Shown piece by piece: positions 1-5,713 of a stretch of DNA of 9,290 bases. This stretch comes from Tannerella sp. (GTDB lineage Bacteria > Bacteroidota > Bacteroidia > Bacteroidales > Tannerellaceae), in the NCBI GenBank assembly GCA_031277235.1, contig JAITMT010000192.1:1-9290 (forward strand). The letters run 5' to 3'. The translations under genes were made by a program, and so were the position numbers. The notes beneath the pieces are model-generated. The model was given only the letters and a program-made list of their open reading frames with translations. It had not been told where the DNA came from and did no database searches. The number at the start of each line of letters is the position of its first letter. The first letter of the stretch is position 1.

Positions 1-12
1 AAAAAAATTACT

Positions 13-1356
13 GTGGAAAATAACCTTGTGATGATGGCGGCAGAACCTGATGTAAGCGTAGGAATACTTTGGAATACAGCGATTTCGTTCCTGCTGGAAG
101 GCAATTATCTTTGTTCGGGGAAGAAAGCGCCCGAAAAAAATCGTGTATCATACCAAAACGGTCGAATCGTTTGGAATGGAGAAATATTTGATACACTGCT
201 GTTTGAGCCGCAGGACGATGAGACGTGTTTTGTGTTGGAAGATGTGGTTATCGGCATCAATTTTCACTGGGAACGCAAAGAAAATCAGACGTTTAAAGGC
301 GCTTTGAAACTGATTGTCGAAAATGAAATGATTACGGCAATCAATCTCATCCCCGTGGAGGACTACCTGACCAGCGTGATTTCATCGGAAATGAGCGCTA
401 CGGCTTCGCTGGAATTACTTAAATCTCATGCCGTTATCTCGCGAAGTTGGCTGATAGCGCAGATGAATAAAAGCAACAATGCGGTGAAACACAATTCTTT
501 CGTTGAAACGGAGAACGAAATCATTTGCTGGTACGACCGCGAAGATCACGTAAATTATGATGTTTGCGCCGATGACCATTGCCAGCGTTATCAGGGAATT
601 ACGCGCACATTCGGCAATTTGGAGACTGTGAAACAGGCAATTAGCGAAACGCGCGGTCAAGCGCTTGTTTATGAGGATACGATTTGCGACGCCCGTTTTT
701 ACAAGTGCTGCGGCGGCGTTACGGAAGAGTTTCAGAATTGTTGGGAAGATGTGGAATATCCTTATTTGAAAGCAGTTAGAGATGAGGTTGATATGGTAGG
801 GGCGAAAAATTTTTCGCCCTTACAGACATCGGAAATTCCTGATTTGGCGCGGGAAGCGGAGGCGCGGGAATGGATTTTGTCCAATCCGTCGGCGTTTTGC
901 AATACCCGGGATGAAAAAGTGCTTTCTCAGGTATTGAATAATTATGATACCGAAACGGTTGATTTTTATCGCTGGACAGTAAGTTATACCAAAAATGAGT
1001 TGTCGAAATTGATACTCAAACGCTCCGGTATTGATTTTGGCGAAATTCAAGACTTGATTCCCTTGCAGCGGGGCGCTTCGGGACGGATTTTCAGACTGAA
1101 AATCGTGGGGAGTAAAAAAACGATGATTATCGGCAAAGAGTTGGAAATCAGACGTATTCTTTCCGAATCGCATTTGTACAGTTCGGCGTTTATCGTTGAA
1201 AAACAGCAGGATACGTTTGTTTTGCACGGCGCCGGTTGGGGACACGGAGTCGGACTTTGCCAAATCGGCGCTGCCGTGATGGGCGAGGAAGGCTATGCTT
1301 ACGACGAAATTCTGTTGCACTATTATCGGGGAGCGGAAATTCGACGAATTTATTGA
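13..1356 (+). CDS. SpoIID/LytB-domain protein (probable peptidoglycan glycan-strand hydrolase/lytic transglycosylase), 5' end uncertain
   Basis: SpoIID-family proteins cut peptidoglycan glycan strands. Seen here: a core start VGILWNTAISFLLEGNY near residues 16-32; the family segment PVEDYLTSVISSEM (about 114-127), whose Glu before Met matches the SpoIID catalytic Glu; KSHAVISRSW (about 137-146), equivalent to KAQAVAARTY; CCGGVTEEF (about 231-239), equivalent to the SGGxT motif; and the C-terminal signature HGAGWGHGVGLCQIGA (about 405-420). The frame is open to base 1, so the gene may begin outside the window; within it the choices are GTG at 13 or ATG at 31 or 34. Homologues start shortly before the VGI motif, so a start near here is plausible. 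No signal peptide is visible. The next gene, an AmpG-like permease, starts 27 nt downstream, so the two are probably one operon for muropeptide recycling. An in-frame palindrome interrupts the protein near residues 262-270. Family is fairly sure; exact substrate is inference. Confidence 0.85.
   Translation: MENNLVMMAAEPDVSVGILWNTAISFLLEGNYLCSGKKAPEKNRVSYQNGRIVWNGEIFDTLLFEPQDDETCFVLEDVVIGINFHWERKENQTFKGALKLIVENEMITAINLIPVEDYLTSVISSEMSATASLELLKSHAVISRSWLIAQMNKSNNAVKHNSFVETENEIICWYDREDHVNYDVCADDHCQRYQGITRTFGNLETVKQAISETRGQALVYEDTICDARFYKCCGGVTEEFQNCWEDVEYPYLKAVRDEVDMVGAKNFSPLQTSEIPDLAREAEAREWILSNPSAFCNTRDEKVLSQVLNNYDTETVDFYRWTVSYTKNELSKLILKRSGIDFGEIQDLIPLQRGASGRIFRLKIVGSKKTMIIGKELEIRRILSESHLYSSAFIVEKQQDTFVLHGAGWGHGVGLCQIGAAVMGEEGYAYDEILLHYYRGAEIRRIY
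796..823. repeat. 28-nt REP-like palindrome inside the SpoIID gene
   Basis: The arms start GTAGGGGCGAAAAA and pair with TTTTTCGCCCTTAC. Thirteen of 14 positions are Watson-Crick pairs and the other is a G/T at 799/820; the inner 20 nt (800-819) are perfect with no loop. It is in frame with the SpoIID gene and encodes VGAKNFSPL plus the start of the next codon region. It lies between the GGVTEEF segment and the DLAREAEAREWI segment, where a surface loop is plausible. I recall palindromes of the form TAGGGGCGA...TCGCCCCTA as common dispersed repeats in Bacteroidota-like genomes, but that is recollection, not a search result. Confidence 0.75.
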
Positions 1357-1383
1357 TAATGTGATTATTAAAAAGAAAAAAAT

Positions 1384-3234
1384 ATGAGTCAGAATAAATC
1401 AAATCCCTGGACTTGGATTCCGTCGCTGTATTTGGCGGAGGGGCTGCCATACGTTGCCGTAATGACGATTTCGGTCATCATGTACAAGCGAATGGGTATT
1501 TCAAATGCAGATATTGCGCTATATACCAGTTGGTTATATCTTCCCTGGGTGATAAAGCCGTTTTGGAGTCCGTTTGTGGATATTTTGAAAACAAAACGCT
1601 GGTGGATTGTAACGATGCAACTCCTGATTGGCGCAGGGTTTGGCGGGATTGCGCTGACGATTCCCGTTCCGTTCTTTTTTCAGGCTACGCTGGCGTTTTT
1701 CTGGCTAATGGCGTTCAGTTCCGCCACGCACGACATCGCGGCGGACGGATTTTACATGTTGGGCTTGGATACGAATCAGCAGGCGGCGTACGTCGGTATT
1801 CGCAGCACGTTTTACCGGATTGCGACCATCATGGGGCAGGGAATTTTGATTATTTTAGCCGGATTTCTGGAAACGACAACCGGGCGCGAACCGGTCAATA
1901 TTACGGTAAACGCATCGCCAAAATATGAACAATCGGTATTGCAACTGAATGATTCATTGACTTTTACGGAATTGGAAGGAGAATTGCGTTTTGTGACGGA
2001 CAACGCGGTTTTGCAAATGAGCACGCAAACGCGGAATAAGGATTCCGTCAAATTGTTTATTGAAGCGGTAAAGGCTGAAAATCAGGAAAATGGCTTTACG
2101 TTGAAGGAAGAAAAAGGAACGGTGCAGGAGAAAAAGGAGAGCGCCTGGACAACGCATGTTTCAAAACCTTTCGGAACATGGATCAAAGAGAATTTCGGGG
2201 AAAAACGCAATGTTGAACAATCGGATAAGGCTGGTAATGTGGTGATTGTGTCTGTGCGATTATCGAAGAAGCCCGACGTCGGAAAGGAAATCATTCTGAA
2301 TACGTCGCTCAATCGGGGAGATAAAAGTATTTCGCTTATTCACGGCGAACGTTTGGCTTTTAACGAAACCAATTGGAACAAAGCGGCTTATCTGCTTTTT
2401 CAACTCGACCCGAAATTAAACATGGACAGTTCGGCGGAATACAAGGGACTTTCGGGAAATATTCCTCTGGCGTGGTCTATCACCTTTTTTGTGCTGGCGG
2501 GACTGTTTTTGCTGTTCAGTTTTTATCACAAGATTTTCCTGCCGCGACCGGAACTCGCCCATCATTCCACCTTGACGGCAAAAGGTATTTTGCAGGAGTT
2601 TGGCATGACGTTTGCATCTTTCTTCCGAAAACCGCAAATCCTTGCTGCTCTGTTCTTTATGCTGACGTTCCGGTTTTCCGAAGCGCAACTGCTCAAGTTG
2701 ATAAATCCTTTCCTTTTGGATTCGTTGGACAAGGGCGGTTTGGGTTTGACTACCGGTACGGTGGGGTTCGTTTACGGTACGGTGGGCATCATCGGGCTGA
2801 TGCTGGGTGGAATTATCGGCGGGATTATCGCGTCGAAAGGCGGATTGCGGAAATGGCTGTGGCCCATGACGTTAAGTATGCTGCTGACCAGTGTAACGTT
2901 TCTGTATCTGAGTTTTACGCAAACGGATAATTTACTGATTATCAATACTTGTGTGTTTATCGAACAGTTCGGTTACGGATTCGGATTTACCGCCTACATG
3001 CTGTATCTGATTTATTTTTCCGATGGCGAACACAAAACCGCTCATTATGCGATTTGTACGGGTTTTATGGCGCTGGGAATGATGATTCCGGGCATGTTTG
3101 CAGGCTGGCTACAGGAGCAACTCGGTTATAATCACTTCTTTATATGGGTAATGATCTGTTCGGTCATTCCGATCATCGCCGTGTCTTTGCTGAAAATTGC
3201 CCCCGATTACGGGAAAGCGAAAAAAGAAACGTAA
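1384..3234 (+). CDS. AmpG-like MFS permease (muropeptide/MurNAc importer family) with a large periplasmic insertion
   Basis: A 616-aa inner-membrane transporter of the major facilitator superfamily, AmpG-like branch, which imports peptidoglycan turnover products. Twelve membrane segments fit. TM1 (about 14-37) carries LAEGLPYVAV; TM2 is about 44-66, TM3 73-94, TM4 97-123 ending in THDIAADGF (AmpG proteins have a similar DIAxDxY motif), and TM5 134-164. A hydrophilic block of about 190 residues (165-358) follows, then TM6 (about 361-385), and TM7-12 lie between about 415 and 605. With a cytoplasmic N-terminus, the TM5-TM6 block faces the periplasm. Classical MFS proteins of this type are about 400-500 aa, so the insertion explains the extra length. 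The ATG follows an A-rich leader, 27 nt after the SpoIID gene. In Tannerella forsythia an AmpG-like protein (MurT) imports MurNAc; this gene may act similarly, but the substrate cannot be read from the sequence. It converges with the DUF2442 gene, 9 nt away. Confidence 0.85.
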   Translation: MSQNKSNPWTWIPSLYLAEGLPYVAVMTISVIMYKRMGISNADIALYTSWLYLPWVIKPFWSPFVDILKTKRWWIVTMQLLIGAGFGGIALTIPVPFFFQATLAFFWLMAFSSATHDIAADGFYMLGLDTNQQAAYVGIRSTFYRIATIMGQGILIILAGFLETTTGREPVNITVNASPKYEQSVLQLNDSLTFTELEGELRFVTDNAVLQMSTQTRNKDSVKLFIEAVKAENQENGFTLKEEKGTVQEKKESAWTTHVSKPFGTWIKENFGEKRNVEQSDKAGNVVIVSVRLSKKPDVGKEIILNTSLNRGDKSISLIHGERLAFNETNWNKAAYLLFQLDPKLNMDSSAEYKGLSGNIPLAWSITFFVLAGLFLLFSFYHKIFLPRPELAHHSTLTAKGILQEFGMTFASFFRKPQILAALFFMLTFRFSEAQLLKLINPFLLDSLDKGGLGLTTGTVGFVYGTVGIIGLMLGGIIGGIIASKGGLRKWLWPMTLSMLLTSVTFLYLSFTQTDNLLIINTCVFIEQFGYGFGFTAYMLYLIYFSDGEHKTAHYAICTGFMALGMMIPGMFAGWLQEQLGYNHFFIWVMICSVIPIIAVSLLKIAPDYGKAKKET

Positions 3235-3243
3235 TTATTTGAT

Positions 3244-3474
3244 TTACAGACCTATTTCATATAAATATTCCGGAGCATAATCGGCGCCGTTCGACCATTC
3301 GATCGTATTGTATTTCACCCGGAAATTCTTAAAATAATCCAGTTGCCGCAATGGTTCATAAACCGTGCCGTTCAATTCATGTTGCAAATCAACGGTTTTT
3401 TGTTCGCCGTTGTTAAACGTCAACAAGATACGATAATGATCCAGATACTTGGCTTCCGATACTTCTAAAAACAT
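3244..3474 (-). CDS. DUF2442-family small protein
   Basis: A 76-aa protein with the DUF2442 pattern: an N-terminal strand pair (AKYLDHYRILLTFNNGEQK), a middle LxxLxxFxxFRV stretch, and the diagnostic ending TIEWSNGADYAPEYLYE (family form TIxWxNGADLAPExLY). No membrane segment or signal is present. It follows the DUF4160 gene on the same strand with a 7-nt gap, so both are probably read from the promoter at 3762-3792. DUF2442 and DUF4160 genes are often neighbours in bacteria and are suspected of being a toxin-antitoxin-like pair; which partner does what is not established, so no function is assigned. Its stop lies 9 nt from the stop of the convergent permease gene, leaving no room for a separate terminator hairpin. 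Confidence 0.85.
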   Translation of the reverse strand: MFLEVSEAKYLDHYRILLTFNNGEQKTVDLQHELNGTVYEPLRQLDYFKNFRVKYNTIEWSNGADYAPEYLYEIGL

Positions 3475-3481
3475 AACTGTT

Positions 3482-3739
3482 TTATAATAAGGGTTCTATA
3501 TAAGTCAATCTCTCTCCTTTCTGGGCTTTCTTCCAGGTTTCAAACAGGTCTTCCCGATGAAGTTCCAGCCATTCAAAAACCATTTTTAGAGCACGTCCGG
3601 GCATTTTTCCCGTTACGATTCCGTCTTCTATCGTAACCGTAATTTTATACTCGCCATACCATACATGAAAATGGGGTGGCGCATGGTCTTTGAAGTTCAT
3701 CAAAATGATTAAACCGTAAAATGTACTTATTTGAGGCAT
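3482..3739 (-). CDS. DUF4160-family small protein
   Basis: An 85-aa protein recognised by the DUF4160 core: MPQISTFYGLIILMNF, then DHAPPHFHVWYGEY (family form HxPPHFHV.YGEY, about residues 17-30), a short beta region ITVTIEDGIVTG, and a C-terminal helix rich in W/E/K (MVFEWLELHREDLFETWKKA) ending in I.PLL. The ATG at 3739 gives the usual family length and sits about 22 nt below the -7 element at 3762-3769. A longer reading from a GTG at 3814 would place the start upstream of that promoter and adds only a Lys/Asn-rich tail unlike the family, so I reject it. It is first in a two-gene unit with DUF2442. The His-rich PPHFHV motif is the most conserved part; a nuclease-like or toxin role is speculation. 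Confidence 0.85.
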   Translation of the reverse strand: MPQISTFYGLIILMNFKDHAPPHFHVWYGEYKITVTIEDGIVTGKMPGRALKMVFEWLELHREDLFETWKKAQKGERLTYIEPLL

Positions 3740-3757
3740 AATTTCATTGATAAATTT

Positions 3758-3793
3758 GTTGCAAAGATAAAACTTTTTTGTCTTTATTGCAAC
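3758..3793. promoter_or_regulatory. Inverted repeat spanning the DUF4160 promoter (candidate operator)
   Basis: GTTGCAA at 3758-3764 and TTGCAAC at 3787-3793 are exact inverted copies, 22 nt apart. One arm overlaps the -7 box and the other overlaps the -33 TTG. Further imperfect pairing (AAGATAAA against GTCTTTA) extends inward. The placement would suit a repressor or autoregulation by the small protein pair, which is inference; chance in AT-rich DNA is possible. Confidence 0.35.
3762..3792 (-). promoter_or_regulatory. Bacteroidota-type promoter for DUF4160-DUF2442
   Basis: Read on the minus strand, TATCTTTG (3769 to 3762) matches the -7 consensus TAnnTTTG, and a TTG (3792 to 3790) lies 20 nt upstream, as expected for the -33 element. 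The start codon at 3739 is 22 nt beyond the -7 box, giving a short leader. It lies in the 75-nt gap after the AlkC-like gene. Confidence 0.65.
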
Positions 3794-3814
3794 ATTTTTC
3801 TCCAATAACCGCAC

Positions 3815-4612
3815 TTATTTCTCCACCGTCCTCAACGCCTTTTTGATAATATATTTTGTTTCCGGGGTGTTGCTTTCGTGTTCCCAGCGTTTGCAGAGAT
3901 TTTTTACAAAATCGGGACGGGTTTTGGCGGCGTCGTTCAGCCAGTTTCCCACGCTGTCCCTGACGTATTTGGCTTTGTCGGATTTCAACGGCTCCAATAT
4001 CGGCAAACCCTGTTCGGGACTCTGTTTCAAGGCTTCGACATGTTCGCACCAGACGCCGCGGGGACGTGTCGCTTCGCTTGCAAAACGGCGGATATTTTCG
4101 TCGCTGTCAGCCGTCCATCGGGCAAGAATCGAGATGCTTTCATTCAGGTTTTGCGCAATACGTTTCCTGACAGCCATCCACGCAATTTCCCGAACACCGA
4201 AATGACTGTCTGCGGCAAACGGCTGTATTTTTTGAAACATTTGCTCCAAACTCAGCGTTTCATCTTTCCCGACGGTGTAAGTCGCCCAGCAGCGCGCCAA
4301 ATCCGCCGGATGCGACGAAACAGTCTGCAAGAAATCGCTGTCCTTGTGGATGTTAACCTGTTCTAAAAGTCCCGTTCCAATCGCTTCATTGACGGTGTTG
4401 ACAGTCTGTTTTTTCAGCCGGTTTATCTGTTCCAGCAGCGGTTTCAGGTATTTTTCTCTGCCGTGCCGAATCAGTAAATTTTCGAGCAACATTCTCTGGT
4501 CAACGGCAAGCCATTCAACGAGATTTGCCGTTTCGATTTCGCCGCGGTTCAGTTGTTCCAAAATTTCTTTCGGAATGTCTTTTGTTGATTTCGCTCCTTT
4601 TCGTTTCGTCAT
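3815..4612 (-). CDS. HEAT-repeat DNA alkylation repair protein, AlkC/COG4335-like
   Basis: A 265-aa, all-helical, soluble protein. Recognisable blocks: LVEWLAVDQRMLLENLL (about 31-47), HPADLARCWATYTVG (101-115), HFGVREIAWMAVRKRI (137-152), DENIRRFASEATRPRGVWC (171-189) and KYVRDSVGNWLNDAAKTRP (215-233). The last two are hallmarks of the AlkC-type branch of DNA alkylation repair HEAT proteins. Related AlkC/AlkD enzymes are DNA glycosylases that remove 3-methyl- or 7-methyl-purines using an Asp and aromatic residues. Asp, Trp and Arg candidates are present here, but I cannot assign catalytic residues by eye. The start codon overlaps the stop of the peroxiredoxin-like gene by 4 nt (ATGA), so translation is probably coupled and expression follows the promoter at 5277-5284. 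It appears richer in GC than its upstream partner. Family assignment is good; glycosylase activity is inferred. Confidence 0.8.
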   Translation of the reverse strand: MTKRKGAKSTKDIPKEILEQLNRGEIETANLVEWLAVDQRMLLENLLIRHGREKYLKPLLEQINRLKKQTVNTVNEAIGTGLLEQVNIHKDSDFLQTVSSHPADLARCWATYTVGKDETLSLEQMFQKIQPFAADSHFGVREIAWMAVRKRIAQNLNESISILARWTADSDENIRRFASEATRPRGVWCEHVEALKQSPEQGLPILEPLKSDKAKYVRDSVGNWLNDAAKTRPDFVKNLCKRWEHESNTPETKYIIKKALRTVEK

Positions 4613-5247
4613 AAGTTTTCTATTAATTCATTAATATCCAATCTATTCATGTAATTGCTATCCATAAATTTATAGATAATTGTTTGATCGGTATCTACCA
4701 CAAAAACTGCCGGTACCGGTAATTCATTTTCATTATTGCTGTTAAAATCAAATAAATTGATACCTAAATCGCGATAGACGGGAATCGCATAATCTTGCAG
4801 TTGAAACGATATGCCGATTTGTTTTGCCAACGCATTGTCTTTATCCCTCAACAGTTCAAATTCCAGGCGGTGGTTACTTCTCAATTCTTTGCTGTAATCA
4901 AGTTTTTGAGGAGAAATTGCCAAAAGTGTGGCTTTTTTACCGGTAATTTTTCCTGAATTTTCCTGCAAGGCTTTCAATTCAAGATTACAGTAAGGACACC
5001 AATTACCCCGAAAAAATGCAATGACGACTTTCTCCTTCTTTAATAAATCTGTTAAATTAATAATCTGATTATCTGCGTTAAATAAAATGAAATCGGGAAA
5101 TTTTTCCCCGACTCGAATACTGTTTTCTTCCATGTTTTTTGTTTTCAAGTCATGGATGGATTTGCCAAAAGTGTCAATAACCTCCGGCGAAAGTTGAGTT
5201 GATAAGTTGCTGTTCAACTCTTCGATTTGTTGTGATAATTTCTTCAT
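4609..5247 (-). CDS. Peroxiredoxin-like (AhpC/TSA, thioredoxin-fold) protein with CPYC motif
   Basis: A 212-aa cytoplasmic protein with no signal peptide. Residues 1-40 are a charged helical lead-in (MKKLSQQIEELNSNL). The thioredoxin fold begins at VGEKFPDFILFN (46-57), with VVIAFFRGNWCPYCNLEL at 74-91 (Cys84 and Cys87). The RGxWCPYC form defines a peroxiredoxin-like subgroup in which the usual TxxC is replaced by a CxxC. PVPAVFVVDTD (177-187) supplies the cis-Pro loop and following strand. Such proteins reduce peroxides or disulfides; the reductant here is unknown. It heads a two-gene unit with the AlkC-like protein (4-nt overlap) and is divergent from an HxlR regulator, so redox control by that regulator is likely. 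The ATG at 5247 lies 29 nt below a TAnnTTTG box. The gene looks clearly more AT-rich than its downstream partner, hinting at a different history. Confidence 0.85.
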   Translation of the reverse strand: MKKLSQQIEELNSNLSTQLSPEVIDTFGKSIHDLKTKNMEENSIRVGEKFPDFILFNADNQIINLTDLLKKEKVVIAFFRGNWCPYCNLELKALQENSGKITGKKATLLAISPQKLDYSKELRSNHRLEFELLRDKDNALAKQIGISFQLQDYAIPVYRDLGINLFDFNSNNENELPVPAVFVVDTDQTIIYKFMDSNYMNRLDINELIENL

Positions 5248-5276
5248 TTTTATTTCAATTTTTTTGTTTAATTTTG

Positions 5277-5284
5277 CAAAGTTA
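5277..5284 (-). promoter_or_regulatory. -7 element for the peroxiredoxin/AlkC-like operon
   Basis: The minus strand reads TAACTTTG, a match to TAnnTTTG, 29 nt before the ATG at 5247. The -33 region is T-rich but has no clear TTG, so the promoter may be weak or activator-dependent. It lies in the 106-bp gap shared with the divergent HxlR gene. Confidence 0.5.
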
Positions 5285-5291
5285 TAAACGA

Positions 5292-5308
5292 ATTTTTTAA
5301 TAAAAAAT
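5292..5308. promoter_or_regulatory. Inverted repeat in the HxlR/peroxiredoxin divergent gap (candidate operator)
   Basis: ATTTTTTA (5292-5299) and TAAAAAAT (5301-5308) form a perfect 8+1+8 inverted repeat next to the -7 box of the peroxiredoxin operon, roughly between the two promoters. HxlR dimers bind such short palindromes, often AT-rich. The low sequence complexity means it may be coincidental. Confidence 0.3.
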
Positions 5309-5353
5309 ACCGCATATTTTTATCACTATGGGGTCAAAAAGTCAATTTCAGGT

Positions 5354-5713
5354 ATGAATACACGGGAACGGGTCATTGAAGAAAAAATTTGTCCGCTGGA
5401 ATTTGCCGTCAATGCAATCAGCGGCAAATGGAAAATTCCGATAGTCTGGCAAATCAATGAGGGCAAAAAGCGTCCGAGCGAGTTTTTGCGCGGTATCGGA
5501 AAAGTGGACAGGCGAGTGCTAAACCAGCAGTTGAAAGAAATGGAAGAAGCCGGAATTTTGAGCAAAAAGATTTTCAACGAACTGCCGCCGCGCGTGGAGT
5601 ATTCGCTCACTCCGCTTGGGGAGAAACTGGTAGAGGCGCTTTGGCAATTGGACGATTGGGGGAGATTATTATTGGAGCAGACAGAATCAGGGATTCAAAG
5701 GTGCAACGAGTGA
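5354..5713 (+). CDS. HxlR-family winged-helix transcriptional regulator
   Basis: A 119-aa DNA-binding protein. The HxlR pattern is complete: KICPLEFAVNAISGKWKIPIVWQI (11-34), RPSEFLRGIGKVDRRVLNQQLKEMEEAGIL (40-69, recognition-helix region), PPRVEYSLTPLGEKLVEAL (78-96, wing and following helix) and WGRLL (102-106). Cys13 lies at the position of the N-terminal redox Cys of HxlR members such as Bacillus YodB and HypR, which respond to disulfide stress and electrophiles. The only other Cys, at 117, is near the C-terminus. The gene is divergent from the peroxiredoxin/AlkC-like operon across 106 bp, the usual arrangement for a regulator with its target. No TAnnTTTG box is obvious on its own side. 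Its last 27 nt overlap, antisense, the 3' end of the lipoprotein gene. Family is secure; the inducing signal is inferred. Confidence 0.92.
   Translation: MNTRERVIEEKICPLEFAVNAISGKWKIPIVWQINEGKKRPSEFLRGIGKVDRRVLNQQLKEMEEAGILSKKIFNELPPRVEYSLTPLGEKLVEALWQLDDWGRLLLEQTESGIQRCNE

Noticed and set aside
1413..1928. Long plus-strand open frame within the permease gene
   Set aside because: A shadow in another frame of a gene with clear membrane segments and AmpG motifs; its translation has no family features.
2373..2930. Second long plus-strand open frame within the permease gene
   Set aside because: Overlaps the second membrane half of the permease in another frame; composition (many F, G, R, Y, C) is typical of shadow frames.
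3740..3814. N-terminal extension of the DUF4160 protein from a GTG at 3814
   Set aside because: It would start upstream of a good promoter, abut the previous stop codon exactly, and add a tail unlike the family; the ATG at 3739 gives the normal length.
3843..4366. Plus-strand open frames opposite the AlkC-like gene
   Set aside because: Antisense shadows; the minus strand carries conserved HEAT-repeat motifs and an ATGA coupling to its neighbour.
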